This document shows, piece after piece, positions 10,603-19,269 of a DNA stretch of 64,000 nucleotides. Position 1 is the first letter of the stretch. Every line of letters begins with the position of its first letter. Origin of the DNA: Clostridia bacterium (lineage in GTDB: Bacteria; Bacillota; Clostridia; Lachnospirales; Lachnospiraceae); contig CAJTAT010000003.1 of NCBI GenBank assembly GCA_910574475.1, positions 186,001 to 250,000 of the forward strand. Reading direction: 5' to 3'. The notes below the pieces were generated by a model that had not been told where the DNA came from, did not search any database, and saw only the letters and a list, made by a program, of their open reading frames with translations. The translations under genes and the position numbers were made by a program.

Positions 10603-11622
10603 TTAAAATTGTTTTAGAAACCTGGTGTCGTTTTCATAGAGGAGGCGCATGTCGTCTATTTCGTATTTTAGGAGAGCGATTCGCTCTAAGCCTACGCCAA
10701 ATGCAAAGCCTGTGTATTTTTCTGGGTCAATGCCACACATTTCCAGTACGTGGGGGTGTACCATGCCGCAGCCGAGGATTTCGATCCAGCCGCTGCCTTT
10801 ACAGAAGCGGCAGCCTTTTCCGCCACATTTGAAGCAGCTTACATCTACCTCCGCACTGGGCTCTGTAAATGGGAAGTGATGAGGACGGAATTTAGTCTTT
10901 GTCTCTTCTCCAAATAATTCTTTTGCAAATTCCTCTAAAGTACCCTTCAGATCTGCAAAGGTGATATGTTCATCCACCACCAATCCTTCTATCTGGTGGA
11001 AGGATGGAGAGTGTGTCGCATCTACTTCGTCAGAGCGGAATACACGTCCCGGGGAAATCATACGAATAGGAAGCTTCCCCTGCTCCATAACACGGGCCTG
11101 GCAGGGAGAAGTCTGAGTGCGCAGTACAATTTCCTTATTTATATAAAAAGTATCCTGCTCATCCTTGGCTGGATGTCCCTCTGGGATATTCAGCTTTTCA
11201 AAATTGTATAAGTCATATTCAATCTCCGGGCCTTCCACTACCTCATAGCCCATTCCAATAAAAATGCGTTCCACTTCCTCCAGGGCAATGGTATTGGGAT
11301 GGCGATGTCCCACATTATTTTTACTGGCTGGAAGAGTTACATCGATAACCTCAGCTTTTAACTTTTCCTCCCGAAGAAGGGCTTCCATTTTTGTCTTGGC
11401 TTCTTCCAGCACTTTCTCAATCTGTTCACGAGTTTCATTGACCAGTTGGCCCACCTTAGGCCGCTCCTCTGGCGCTACATTCTTCATTCCTTTTAATACG
11501 CTTGTCAGCTCTCCCTTTTTTCCGAGAATTGCCACGCGCACATCATTCAGACTACTCAGATTTTTTGCTGCCTGAATCTGCTCTATTGCATTTTCCCGAA
11601 TTTTCTGCAACTTTTCTTTCAT
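10603..11622 (-). CDS. pheS: Phenylalanine-tRNA ligase alpha subunit
   Basis: A 339-residue class II aminoacyl-tRNA synthetase subunit carrying the Phe activation site. The N-terminal coiled coil covers about residues 1-85. The catalytic core contains [23 protein letters not shown], motif 2 ([29 protein letters not shown]) and motif 3 ([19 protein letters not shown]). A four-cysteine cluster ([18 protein letters not shown]) sits near residue 270, as in many Firmicute PheS. AGGTGA is 5 bases before the ATG at 11622; another ATG three codons earlier (11631) would abut it. Controlled by the T-box upstream. Confidence 0.96.
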   Translation of the reverse strand: MKEKLQKIRENAIEQIQAAKNLSSLNDVRVAILGKKGELTSVLKGMKNVAPEERPKVGQLVNETREQIEKVLEEAKTKMEALLREEKLKAEVIDVTLPASKNNVGHRHPNTIALEEVERIFIGMGYEVVEGPEIEYDLYNFEKLNIPEGHPAKDEQDTFYINKEIVLRTQTSPCQARVMEQGKLPIRMISPGRVFRSDEVDATHSPSFHQIEGLVVDEHITFADLKGTLEEFAKELFGEETKTKFRPHHFPFTEPSAEVDVSCFKCGGKGCRFCKGSGWIEILGCGMVHPHVLEMCGIDPEKYTGFAFGVGLERIALLKYEIDDMRLLYENDTRFLKQF

Positions 11623-11656
11623 CACATTCACCTTTCCTTATTATTGCCCGTGTTTT

Positions 11657-11925
11657 CAGGGCATAAAAAAACCTCGCCACTATCTCTAGGGACGAAGTTC
11701 ATATCCGCGGTACCACCCTGATTCCTGTCACCGACAGGCACTTCATTCTGCGTAACGTGCAGCCTGCGTCATTGTCTACCAGAAAACCTTCAACAATGCT
11801 GCTCCAGTGAGAAATTCAATGGTTCTCTGAACTTGGGATTGCTTTCAGCCGGTGACATTCCCTCTCTGGAAGAAGACGAACCATCTACTTTGCACCTTCC
11901 TTGCATTTTCTATGTTGAAGTTTAT
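11657..11925 (-). promoter_or_regulatory. T-box leader (tRNA-Phe-responsive) of pheST
   Basis: On the minus strand this leader carries the T-box core GGGTGGTACCGCGG (11705-11718), which pairs with the acceptor end of uncharged tRNA in the antiterminator. It is followed by a terminator hairpin and a T7 run (11665-11697). Upstream hairpins with GGTGACAGGAATCAGG-type sequence and AGAGAGGGAATG-like elements fit stems I-III. Uncharged tRNA-Phe would permit read-through into pheST. The Phe specificity is inferred from the downstream genes; the specifier loop was not resolved. Confidence 0.92.
11665..11697 (-). terminator. T-box-controlled terminator before pheS
   Basis: CTTCGTC and GGCGAGG arms (minus strand) with G-T pairs form a hairpin directly followed by seven T residues. 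It is the off state of the T-box switch. Confidence 0.8.
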
Positions 11926-11953
11926 TTTATAACAAGTCTTTAAAAATTGTCAA
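11926..11953 (-). promoter_or_regulatory. Promoter of the pheST T-box transcript
   Basis: Minus strand TTGACA (11948-11953) and TATAAA (11926-11931) with a 16-base spacer, placing the start near 11919 at the 5' end of the T-box leader. Confidence 0.75.
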
Positions 11954-12021
11954 GCGTTTTTTCTATAATTAATATATTCCTTTTCTTTCAAAGAGGCTGT
12001 ATCTGGACGGCAAACTGCTAG

Positions 12022-12243
12022 TTATCCGAAAGTGCGCTTGATTTTTTCAAGTTCATTTTTATGTTCAACCCAATTTTCTACATATCCGCAGTCACAGCAC
12101 ACATAGCGGATAACAGGAATTTTCCCTATCAGTGTTACAGTAGTCGTATAAATGTTATTACCGCTGGCATGTCGGTAGCAATTATCTGGAACACGAACTA
12201 CATTTTGGGAAGCGCATTTTGGGCATTTTCTTTCATTTTTCAT
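12022..12243 (-). CDS. Small zinc-ribbon protein
   Basis: A 73-residue protein with two cysteine knuckles, KCPKCASQNV near the start and YVCCDCGYVENW near residue 50, the layout of a zinc ribbon. The function is unknown. The ATG at 12243 overlaps the stop of the ABC permease gene by the ATGA arrangement, so it is the last gene of that operon. A longer reading from 12261 lacks this coupling. No membrane segment is seen. It may be a regulator or accessory factor of the transporter, which is a guess from position only. Confidence 0.75.
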   Translation of the reverse strand: MKNERKCPKCASQNVVRVPDNCYRHASGNNIYTTTVTLIGKIPVIRYVCCDCGYVENWVEHKNELEKIKRTFG

Positions 12244-13457
12244 TCTGAATACCTCCAACAAGCAAAAACTAATATTATAATTTCAATCGCTAACAAAGTT
12301 ATCAGTAAAGGCATTTGTTTTGGCAATGCTCCAACCATTCCTGCCAGGAATAACATAATTATTGGAACAATATACTTTCGTGGGTGGTGCCATAAGTCAC
12401 TTTCAATTTCCCATCCCCGAATAGGAAAAAACCATTCCAGCAGAACAGACAAAATCGCGCTTTGCAAGGCAAAAAAAACACCAGTTGCAACCATAAGGAC
12501 CGTAACGTTGCTATTTTGACAATTCCAACTGAAAAGAAAAATTACATTTGCGGCCATGTTACATAGAAATATAAATAGACAATAAGGCATACAAAATGCT
12601 TTCTTTTGACCAGGCAAAAAACGGATAGCCTGCTCTAAATCTAGGTCACAAGACAGTAAGATACAGATAGGAGTATTTAAGGATAATATAGCAAAGCCAA
12701 TGGGAACAACGAAGAGACTTCCCATTTGTTTCAAAAAATTTGGCAATATGACAGCTACACACCACATAATAACAGTATTCATTAAATAGTTTTTGTGGTA
12801 TTTCAAATATCGAAAAAGATACCTCCACACAGAACCATGTTTATGCCTCTTTACCGCGTGACTTTTTATACTATCTTGAAGATAAAAAGTATATCCGTCT
12901 GCTCTTTGTAAAAATATAACAGTAAAAATACTGTTGACAATCAACGCCAATAGAAACCATGGCTTCTCTCTAAAAAGCAGAAAGATGGCAATTATGGCGC
13001 CGACCCAAAGACTACTCACATACCAATATTTTTTTAGGGAATAGATAGCAGCAGTCATAAGGATTGCATTGATTAAACAGACCGCACTCCCCCAAATTTC
13101 TGCCAGGCTCCAAACGGAAACAGCCAGTAAGATCGCCAGAAGTGCCGCTGTCTTTGTCAAAATCGTATAGACTCCCAAAGCGGCAATATAGGAAAAGATC
13201 AATTCATGGCTGTCAAAAGGAAGCATAAACATATTCTGCATATGGATGCCATGCTCCTCCGAAGAAAGAGCTTGCCACATGACACCAGCAGTAAAGGTAC
13301 TTACCATTAGGTATCGAATAAATGGAGCAATCTGCACTCTCCAATTAGCAATGGATAACCCCCAAAATATAATTAGATAAATAGGGAGAGTACGCGCCAA
13401 GCTCTCATATTTTGCTCCAAAAAGTTTTTTAACAAAAGCCTTAAATATCATTTTCAA
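12240..13457 (-). CDS. ABC transporter membrane subunit
   Basis: A 405-residue integral membrane protein with about ten hydrophobic segments. It has no binding-protein features or recognised enzyme motif. It overlaps the 3' end of the ATPase gene by 17 bases and is followed by the zinc-ribbon gene, so it is the permease of a two-component ABC system. Permeases of this shape are often exporters of peptides or antibiotics, but the substrate is not shown by the sequence. The region is AT-rich compared with the neighbouring pheST. Confidence 0.8.
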   Translation of the reverse strand: MKMIFKAFVKKLFGAKYESLARTLPIYLIIFWGLSIANWRVQIAPFIRYLMVSTFTAGVMWQALSSEEHGIHMQNMFMLPFDSHELIFSYIAALGVYTILTKTAALLAILLAVSVWSLAEIWGSAVCLINAILMTAAIYSLKKYWYVSSLWVGAIIAIFLLFREKPWFLLALIVNSIFTVIFLQRADGYTFYLQDSIKSHAVKRHKHGSVWRYLFRYLKYHKNYLMNTVIMWCVAVILPNFLKQMGSLFVVPIGFAILSLNTPICILLSCDLDLEQAIRFLPGQKKAFCMPYCLFIFLCNMAANVIFLFSWNCQNSNVTVLMVATGVFFALQSAILSVLLEWFFPIRGWEIESDLWHHPRKYIVPIIMLFLAGMVGALPKQMPLLITLLAIEIIILVFACWRYSE

Positions 13458-14148
13458 TCTTCAGAGCCTCCCGAATGTCTGTGGCGCTTACTTGCCCACA
13501 TTCAAATGTCTTCCGAATTTCTCCGTTTTCCAAAAAGAATACCCTATCAGAAGTCAGCGTAATACTCTCCAAAATATGGGAAGAAAACAGGATTGTTCCA
13601 TGTTCCTTATAGCTGGCAATTTGATGATACAAGTATTCTGTGCTTTGAAAGTCTAATCCATTGACTGGTTCGTCCAGGAAAAGTAATTCAGGCTTTAATG
13701 CAAAGGCAGTAATCAGAAATACTTTCTTCCGGTTGCCAGTTGACAAATCTTTTAACAGAATATCCATATAGTCTTCAAAGTGAAATCCTTCTATCAATTC
13801 TGAAATATCAGGCAATTCCTTTCTATAAGCAGAAAACACATAGGACAAGTATTCTCGAAATGTAAAATACGGAAAGGAATTGTCCTCAGCAAACACAGTA
13901 TAACGGCAAAGCTTAAAATCACGTTCCCGTAGTTTGACAGGCTTGCCATGAAGCCAGATTCCCTCGGACCGAAAAGTGGAGAGCAAGCCGGATATCACTT
14001 TCAAAAATGTTGTTTTCCCGGCTCCGTTTAACCCGATTAATCCTACCACTTCTTGCTCAGCCAACTCTAGCGAAAAATCAGACAATACCATTTTCCTATT
14101 GCTGTACCACGCACTTAGATTTTTGACCGTTAAAAATGCATCTCCCAT
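13441..14148 (-). CDS. ABC transporter ATP-binding protein
   Basis: A 235-residue ATPase. Walker A is GLNGAGKTT near residue 38. The signature loop is altered (LSTGNRKKV rather than LSGGQ) near 132. Walker B with catalytic Glu is LLFLDEP near 157, and the switch His lies in LFSSHILES. It powers the permease that overlaps its 3' end. It is one base downstream of the small membrane protein gene, so the genes at 14326 to 12022 read as one operon. The weak signature with N and R is seen in several peptide-resistance ATPases. Confidence 0.9.
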   Translation of the reverse strand: MGDAFLTVKNLSAWYSNRKMVLSDFSLELAEQEVVGLIGLNGAGKTTFLKVISGLLSTFRSEGIWLHGKPVKLRERDFKLCRYTVFAEDNSFPYFTFREYLSYVFSAYRKELPDISELIEGFHFEDYMDILLKDLSTGNRKKVFLITAFALKPELLFLDEPVNGLDFQSTEYLYHQIASYKEHGTILFSSHILESITLTSDRVFFLENGEIRKTFECGQVSATDIREALKIENDI

Positions 14149-14149
14149 T

Positions 14150-14326
14150 TTACTTTTCTCCTTTGATGCCCTTTTCCTTTTTCCATATTGAATAAGCAGA
14201 ATATAAGAATACGCCGCCTAAAAAACAATAGAAAGCAGTTATTTCTAAATTTCCAGATATGCCGCTTACAACAGCCGCTATCAACCACACCAGACTAATC
14301 ATTCCACGAATACATACATGACGCAT
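14150..14326 (-). CDS. Small two-helix membrane protein leading the ABC operon
   Basis: A 58-residue protein with two hydrophobic helices (about residues 9-25 and 30-47) and a Lys-rich tail (KKEKGIKGEK). The start is set by GAGGAGGT 7 bases before the ATG at 14326; the frame is open further upstream but without a good site. No family was recognised. It is the first gene after the LytTR-type repeats and lies one base before the ATPase gene, so it could be an immunity-type or transporter-accessory protein. That role is inference. Confidence 0.7.
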   Translation of the reverse strand: MRHVCIRGMISLVWLIAAVVSGISGNLEITAFYCFLGGVFLYSAYSIWKKEKGIKGEK

Positions 14327-14368
14327 ATTGTTACCTCCTCGACTTGTTGTTTGTTTTGTTGTATCTAT

Positions 14369-14430
14369 ATCATAGCTGAAAAGAAACGCCTGCGCGCAAG
14401 TGTCCGCAATCGGTAGGTTTTTGACCGCAA
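14369..14430 (-). promoter_or_regulatory. LytTR-type direct-repeat operator and promoter of the ABC operon
   Basis: On the minus strand TTGCGGTCA (14422-14430) is repeated as TTGCGGACA (14401-14409). Two 9-bp repeats with a 12-bp gap, one per 21 bases, is the geometry used by AgrA/ComE/BlpR-class LytTR regulators. A -10-like TATGAT lies at 14369-14374 with no proper -35 box, as expected for an activated promoter. The likely activator is the LytTR regulator encoded just upstream. Confidence 0.6.
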
Positions 14431-14465
14431 AAAAGCTGCAAAGCATTTGACACGCCTTACAGCTT
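14429..14465 (-). terminator. Terminator after the sensor kinase gene
   Basis: Arms AAGCTGTAAGGC and GCTTTGCAGCTT (minus strand, one G-T pair) form a hairpin followed by a T-run. It ends the kinase transcript, and its T-run overlaps the first LytTR repeat. Confidence 0.7.
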
Positions 14466-14482
14466 AACGCAGAGTGTGTTTT

Positions 14483-15784
14483 CTATTGTTTGCTTGGTAC
14501 GCCTTGATAGGACAACGTAGCAACAGCTCGAAATATATTGTTTGTGTAAGAAGTCTGCACTGTACCCTCATACTTTTGGGCAGCAGCCTGGGCACTTTTT
14601 AATCCCCATCCATGCAAACCATTTTTCTCTTTTGATGTTTTTAGTACGCCATCTTCCTTGACAGGTGGATTTATAAAACTATTCTCTACCTTTATAACTA
14701 ACATTTGATTGATGCGTCGAATTGTAAGCCGGACAAACCGCTCCTCTTTTTCTGATCCCTGCCGTGCTGCTTCCAACGCATTATCTAAGAGGTTTCCTAA
14801 TATTGCACACAAGTCAGAACTCCGCAAATTTGTATGGCGCGGAAACTCAACCTGTGCTTGATATTGTATCTCACTTTCTTTAGCTGTCACAGCTTTGCTG
14901 TTAATGAGATAATCTACGGTTTCGTCGCCTGTCCATACAGTATCCATCATTTCCTGTACTGGGGCTTGCAGTTCGTCAAGATACTGTATTGCTTCCTCCA
15001 GCTTCGTATGTGTAAGAAACTGGCGCAAAATACCGATATGATTATGCAAGTCATGAAACAGTTTTGCGTTGATTGCATAAGCATGATTCAAAGCAGTATA
15101 GTCCCGCTCCAATAACTCAGCCTGTTCCGTTTTTAACCTTGCAAGTTCTTTTTCAACCTCATATTGCCGGTTCATATTAAATATCAAAACCGACATCATT
15201 AGAACAACGGATAAAATTGTCCACGTATCCAGTATATCGTCTGCAATCGTGAGTATCGTCTGTTGTGATAAACTTATAACTGCAATGAAACCAAACACAA
15301 CAATGATGGACACAAAATGAAACACTTTTTTTCTTGGCAAATTTGAATTTCTCCAAAGATATCGTGAAGTAGCAATCAGCAGTACATGAAGCAGCCAGAC
15401 AGCAATTTGACTGTCACCTGTGCCAGATTCAAGAAACGTCGGCGAATGGAATAAGACACCTAACCATGCCGCCATAAGAAAATGCCATAAGGAAACTGCA
15501 ATCTCACAAAATACACTGATAAACATGCTCATTCTAGTATCCATACCTTGAAAATAGCTGGCACAGACAGCAATCCAGATCGTTTCTAATACGATACAAC
15601 AAAAGCCTGACCATCCTGCTGCAAAACATAGGACAGAAATAGCAACAATACCAGCTAGTACTGCTGTCACACGATTCTTGTCTGGTTTCTTAGTTGACAG
15701 TAACCAAAAAATAAGAAACAGGCATAGAAAAGCTCTTATACTTCCTGTTGCAATGTTTGAAAATAAGATGAATAGGCCTGTCAT
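14483..15784 (-). CDS. Sensor histidine kinase, GHKL/AgrC-like
   Basis: A 433-residue kinase with six or seven N-terminal membrane segments (to about residue 200), a linker helix, and a dimerisation region KLFHDLHNHIGILRQFL with the phospho-accepting His near 250. The GHKL ATPase follows, with the N box LCAILGNLLDNALEAA near 320 and the glycine-rich NGLHGWGLKSAQAAAQ near 395. This is the AgrC/ComD/BlpH layout, which commonly senses secreted peptides; the ligand is unknown and no pheromone gene was found. The start is the ATG at 15784, overlapping the regulator stop as ATGA. A TTG five codons earlier is less likely. Confidence 0.87.
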   Translation of the reverse strand: MTGLFILFSNIATGSIRAFLCLFLIFWLLSTKKPDKNRVTAVLAGIVAISVLCFAAGWSGFCCIVLETIWIAVCASYFQGMDTRMSMFISVFCEIAVSLWHFLMAAWLGVLFHSPTFLESGTGDSQIAVWLLHVLLIATSRYLWRNSNLPRKKVFHFVSIIVVFGFIAVISLSQQTILTIADDILDTWTILSVVLMMSVLIFNMNRQYEVEKELARLKTEQAELLERDYTALNHAYAINAKLFHDLHNHIGILRQFLTHTKLEEAIQYLDELQAPVQEMMDTVWTGDETVDYLINSKAVTAKESEIQYQAQVEFPRHTNLRSSDLCAILGNLLDNALEAARQGSEKEERFVRLTIRRINQMLVIKVENSFINPPVKEDGVLKTSKEKNGLHGWGLKSAQAAAQKYEGTVQTSYTNNIFRAVATLSYQGVPSKQ

Positions 15785-16500
15785 ATATGTGTTCCCCAAT
15801 AATTGTTTATCTGCTCTTTCACTTCTTGTAAATGAGAACGGCTTATAGGAAGGGCTTCGCCGTTTTTTAGTACCGCCATGCTGTCTTTAATCTGCATAAT
15901 GTATATCATATTTACGATACAACCCCGGTCAATATAAATAAATTCCTCTGCTCCCAATTCTGAATAAACCTGCTGTAAACTTTTCCGTACCTTAGATACT
16001 CCGCCGACAGCGGTAATACTGGCATTTTTCCCATCGCGTTCAATATAGTAAATCTCACGGTAAGGAATTTTTTCAAGGCGGCTGTTTGTCTGAATGGTAT
16101 AGGCTTTTCCATCTTCCAATTCAATAAGCTTAACTGCGTCCTTGATGGCAACGGGAAGCCGTTTATCTATATCATCTTTCGGCACATAACGAAAAACAGA
16201 TAATTCAAAAGCATCTATGGCATATTCCATATGAGAAGTAATAAAAATTATTTTCACATTCGGCAGACACGGCTTGATTTTTTCTGCAATTTCCATGCCT
16301 GTAATTCCTGGCATTTCTATGTCCAGCAAAATCAAATCAAAGAAAAAATGATCCTCGGTAATATCGTAAAGTAGATTGTCGCTGGCAGTATAAGTTTCTA
16401 TTTTTCCAATGCTTTTACATTGCATTAGACTAATTTCTGCAATTCTCTTATGGGTTTGGACAGCTCCCCTATCGTCATCGCAAACCGCTATGCGCAACAT
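15781..16500 (-). CDS. LytTR-family response regulator
   Basis: A 239-residue regulator. The receiver domain (1-120) has the acidic pocket VCDDD, phospho-acceptor Asp in DLILLDIEMPGITG, and the Lys in YVPKDD. The C-terminal LytTR DNA-binding domain (about 140-235) contains IYYIERDGKN and the closing FIYIDRGCIVNMIYI. Such regulators bind two direct repeats. GAGGTGATACT precedes the ATG at 16500. It is translationally coupled to the kinase. A likely target is the repeat pair before the ABC operon. Confidence 0.92.
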   Translation of the reverse strand: MLRIAVCDDDRGAVQTHKRIAEISLMQCKSIGKIETYTASDNLLYDITEDHFFFDLILLDIEMPGITGMEIAEKIKPCLPNVKIIFITSHMEYAIDAFELSVFRYVPKDDIDKRLPVAIKDAVKLIELEDGKAYTIQTNSRLEKIPYREIYYIERDGKNASITAVGGVSKVRKSLQQVYSELGAEEFIYIDRGCIVNMIYIMQIKDSMAVLKNGEALPISRSHLQEVKEQINNYWGTHI

Positions 16501-16625
16501 AGTATCACCTCGTTTCCCCCTCAAAATCCAGTTCCTCAACACTAAGGATATCTTACCATAGTTGCTACATACTATCCAGTGCCTCTTCCACAATTTACAA
16601 GCATACAGAACTATATTTTACTATA

Positions 16626-17246
16626 CTACTCACGAGTTTCATTTTTTTCAAATATAAAATAAAAAAGATAGGAATTGACAAACATACCAATGCCTATTAG
16701 AAAAACAGAAAACAGAGGAAAGTGCAGGGAAAGATACAAAAATATACCCATCACAAATAAGATTAAAATGGTAAAGGGAAAATATGCGATTGCCATAAGA
16801 AGGCTATTGCGAAATAAATGAGAAAGTTTTAATTCATACCTGGCCTGAACAGGAAAAAGATAACAGAACACAAGAATCCAGAGCAATAAAACAAAGGCCA
16901 GCATGGCCAAAAGAGGGATTGCCACAACTGTGGATACCAGATTATGAAAACATAGCCAGGCATCAACAGCCAATATAACTCCTGCTCCCAAAAGTAACAG
17001 CCAGCTAATGGTAGCCTTCCTGAAATTAGAGACAAAAGCTTTCCCGAAGCTTTTCAAGAGATTACCTTCCTGATCCACAACAAGACGGAGTGTAAAATCA
17101 TAAAATGCAGCAGTGGCAGCGCCAAACGTAAAGATAGGGATGGAACAAATAAACCAAAGAATACTTAATGCACATACTTTATATAGTTTAGAGATTAAAG
17201 TCCAAAAACCATTTTCCGGATCAAAGATACGTTCCAGCACTGCCAT
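16626..17246 (-). CDS. YesL-family (DUF624) membrane protein
   Basis: A 206-residue protein with about five transmembrane segments and the family's N-terminal pattern (GFWTLISKLYKVCALSILWF). The CSIPIFTFGAATAAFYD stretch near residue 37 is typical of YesL/DUF624 proteins, which are usually found beside carbohydrate transport or degradation genes. The role is unknown. It lies 28 bases downstream of the fucose-isomerase-like gene on the same strand, which fits a former sugar operon. Confidence 0.8.
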   Translation of the reverse strand: MAVLERIFDPENGFWTLISKLYKVCALSILWFICSIPIFTFGAATAAFYDFTLRLVVDQEGNLLKSFGKAFVSNFRKATISWLLLLGAGVILAVDAWLCFHNLVSTVVAIPLLAMLAFVLLLWILVFCYLFPVQARYELKLSHLFRNSLLMAIAYFPFTILILFVMGIFLYLSLHFPLFSVFLIGIGMFVNSYLFYFIFEKNETRE

Positions 17247-17274
17247 ACCTCCACATTTTATGTTCTAAATCCGA

Positions 17275-18610
17275 TTACTCCACAGTATCAGATGATAAAT
17301 ATTTGATATATTTGCAGAATTCTCTTAATTCTGCTGTATAATCACCTTCAATCTCAGCCATATGATGGATATACGGCCCTTCAATTAGTTTACGTTCCCA
17401 CTGATCCAGATTGTCAAATTTAGCCCAAATGTAAGTGCCAAAGGTATAGGGGCCATCTGCCGATTCAAAGGTTCCATTCAGAAGGCGGTAATCCCCATCT
17501 TCCTGATCCATGCGTGCAATGGTATAGAAACCATCTTTCACCTGGAACCATTCATACATATCAACGTTTTTACAGGGGCATCCCTCTTTTTTCAAGGAAT
17601 ATGCAAACTGTCCACAATGCCACAGCATTTCCACATTTCTATCTGTAGGGTGACGGTTTGTAAACTCTCCAAAAAACGGAACCTTTTTCCCCATGGACGC
17701 ACAAGAGAGCAACGCCATAGTGATAGTGCCATGAATATCACTTTCACAGCCAAGAATATACCCCATATCCGCCAGAATACTATAGGCTGTACATGGGACT
17801 GCACCCATACCCAGTTCCATGGAAGTCCAACATTCAGAAGAAATCACGTCTGCCTGATAATCTTTTGCCAAATCCTGATACAGAGGAACAAACGCATACA
17901 TCTTTTTCAACAATTCCATGTCTGCACCCACAACTTCATAGCGGGACTCAAGTAGCTTAGCCCCCTCAACCAGTTCTTCCTCCCTCTCCTTAAGAATCCG
18001 TTCATAGCGTTCAAGAACAATGGCCATATTAACAGGGATAATCTTAATGCCAAAACGCTGCATCAATTCCCCCTCGTTCACAATGACAGAGCAAAATGGC
18101 TTTGGCCGCGTTCCAACCTGAAGTACTCTCATACCATGAAAATTCTTTACCATACATACAACTCTGCAGAATTTTTCAAATCCCTCAGTAAAGAGTGAAT
18201 CTGTGATGTAGCAATTTTCTATGTAGCTAAATGCCACATTCAACCGTTGTAGTTGCCTACTAATACCAAACAAGCCACACTGGGTATCTGTATAGCGCAT
18301 GCCATCCGGTTCAAATACATCATCCTGAGGTCCCCAGAGCAATACTGGCTTCTTTACTTCTTCTGCCACCATGCCCACTACTTCTTCGTTTCCAAAATTT
18401 CCTGCAATAAAGAATACGGCATCCACTTTTTCCTGCCAAAAGCGTTCCACCACTTTTGGTACATCACTTTCCTCGAAAAGAACACTTACAGGGTTTATGC
18501 CTTCCAGATCTACAAAAGATATGTGTTCGTCTGTAAAATGTTCTTTTACATAGGAAACTGCAGCAGCACAACGCTCCTCTGCACGCTCCCAATTAAAGGT
18601 TCCCTCCCGG
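17275..18610 (-). pseudogene. L-fucose/L-arabinose isomerase-family protein, start missing
   Basis: The sequence matches the fucose/arabinose isomerase fold: VDAVFFIAGNFGNEEVV, KPVLLWGPQDD, DTQCGLFGISRQL, VLQVGTRPKPF, and the metal-site region SECWTSMELGMGAVPCTAYSILAD. Homology reads upstream of the first possible start (GTG at 18453) through GTFNWERAEERC at about 18600 to a TGA near 18624, with no start codon between. Family members begin roughly 10-20 residues before this point. The 5' end therefore appears cut off at the edge of the foreign segment that begins near 18605. A truncated product from the GTG (392 residues) is possible but would lack part of the first domain. Confidence 0.75.
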
Positions 18611-18628
18611 GGGGTACAGGTTCACGAT

Positions 18629-18817
18629 TTATCGGCTCTGCGTCAATGCGTCTGGCTCTTTTAGTGTTAAGATTTTTTGGTATTTTACACTTATTACAGT
18701 TTCATGCTTACACTTTGGGCAGAATAAGGGAAAGTTTTCAAGGATAGTATCTGCTCTAAGTTGTATGCGGGTTTTGCTGTTACACACTGGACAATACAAC
18801 CATACCCGTCCAGACAT
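18629..18817 (-). CDS. Cysteine-rich KTR-domain protein
   Basis: A 62-residue protein with paired cysteines (LYCPVCNSKTRIQL and LFCPKCKHETVISV) and the ending KEPDALTQSR. This is the conserved KTR family found next to resistance and cargo genes in Tn916-type and related integrative elements. The molecular role is unknown; a zinc-ribbon is expected. GAGGTGG precedes the ATG, which overlaps the VOC stop as TAATG. It is the last gene before the junction with the truncated isomerase gene. Confidence 0.82.
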   Translation of the reverse strand: MSGRVWLYCPVCNSKTRIQLRADTILENFPLFCPKCKHETVISVKYQKILTLKEPDALTQSR

Positions 18818-19257
18818 TAAACCACCTCACTTTCCGGTTTGTTAAACACAATTTCATATTTGATCCCCTCTAAATCTTTGAAAAACATCGCATAATAATA
18901 GGGACCGTGTTCTTCAAAAATTCGTGGAGTATAAATTATATTTGCCCCTATTTCTTTGATACGCAAATAGAGCTCATCCACTTCTTTTCTTGAATTAGCT
19001 CTAAATGCCATATGGTGAAATGCTCCTGGTTTTCTTCGGTGTATAGTATCACTTTTGAAAGTTGTACGGGGTGAACATATAGCAAAATCAAAACTTTCGT
19101 TCAAATATTCAACCACATATAAATCGTGTTCTTCAATAACGGCGCTTATTTTGTCCGTCAGACTATATCCCAAAATGGGCATAAGTTTGTCATAAAACGG
19201 CTCTGCGATCTTCATATTTTTAACCGTAATTTGAATATGGTCAATAATCGGTTTCAT
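18817..19257 (-). CDS. VOC-superfamily (glyoxalase-like) protein
   Basis: A 146-residue protein with the beta-alpha-beta-beta-beta vicinal-oxygen-chelate pattern: IDHIQITVKNMKIAEPFYD at the start (possible metal His in IDHIQI), HHMAFRANSRKEVDELYLR in the middle, and FFKDLEGIKYEIVF near the end (metal Glu region). Relatives include glyoxalases and antibiotic-binding proteins; the substrate is unknown. It lies 12 bases after the DUF2087 regulator gene and is coupled to the KTR gene. Confidence 0.85.
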   Translation of the reverse strand: MKPIIDHIQITVKNMKIAEPFYDKLMPILGYSLTDKISAVIEEHDLYVVEYLNESFDFAICSPRTTFKSDTIHRRKPGAFHHMAFRANSRKEVDELYLRIKEIGANIIYTPRIFEEHGPYYYAMFFKDLEGIKYEIVFNKPESEVV

Positions 19258-19269
19258 CCTTTCCTCCTT

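Noticed and set aside
15781..15799. TTG start for the sensor kinase
   Set aside because: The ATG at 15784 overlaps the regulator stop as ATGA and follows GGGG at usual spacing, so the TTG five codons earlier is unnecessary.
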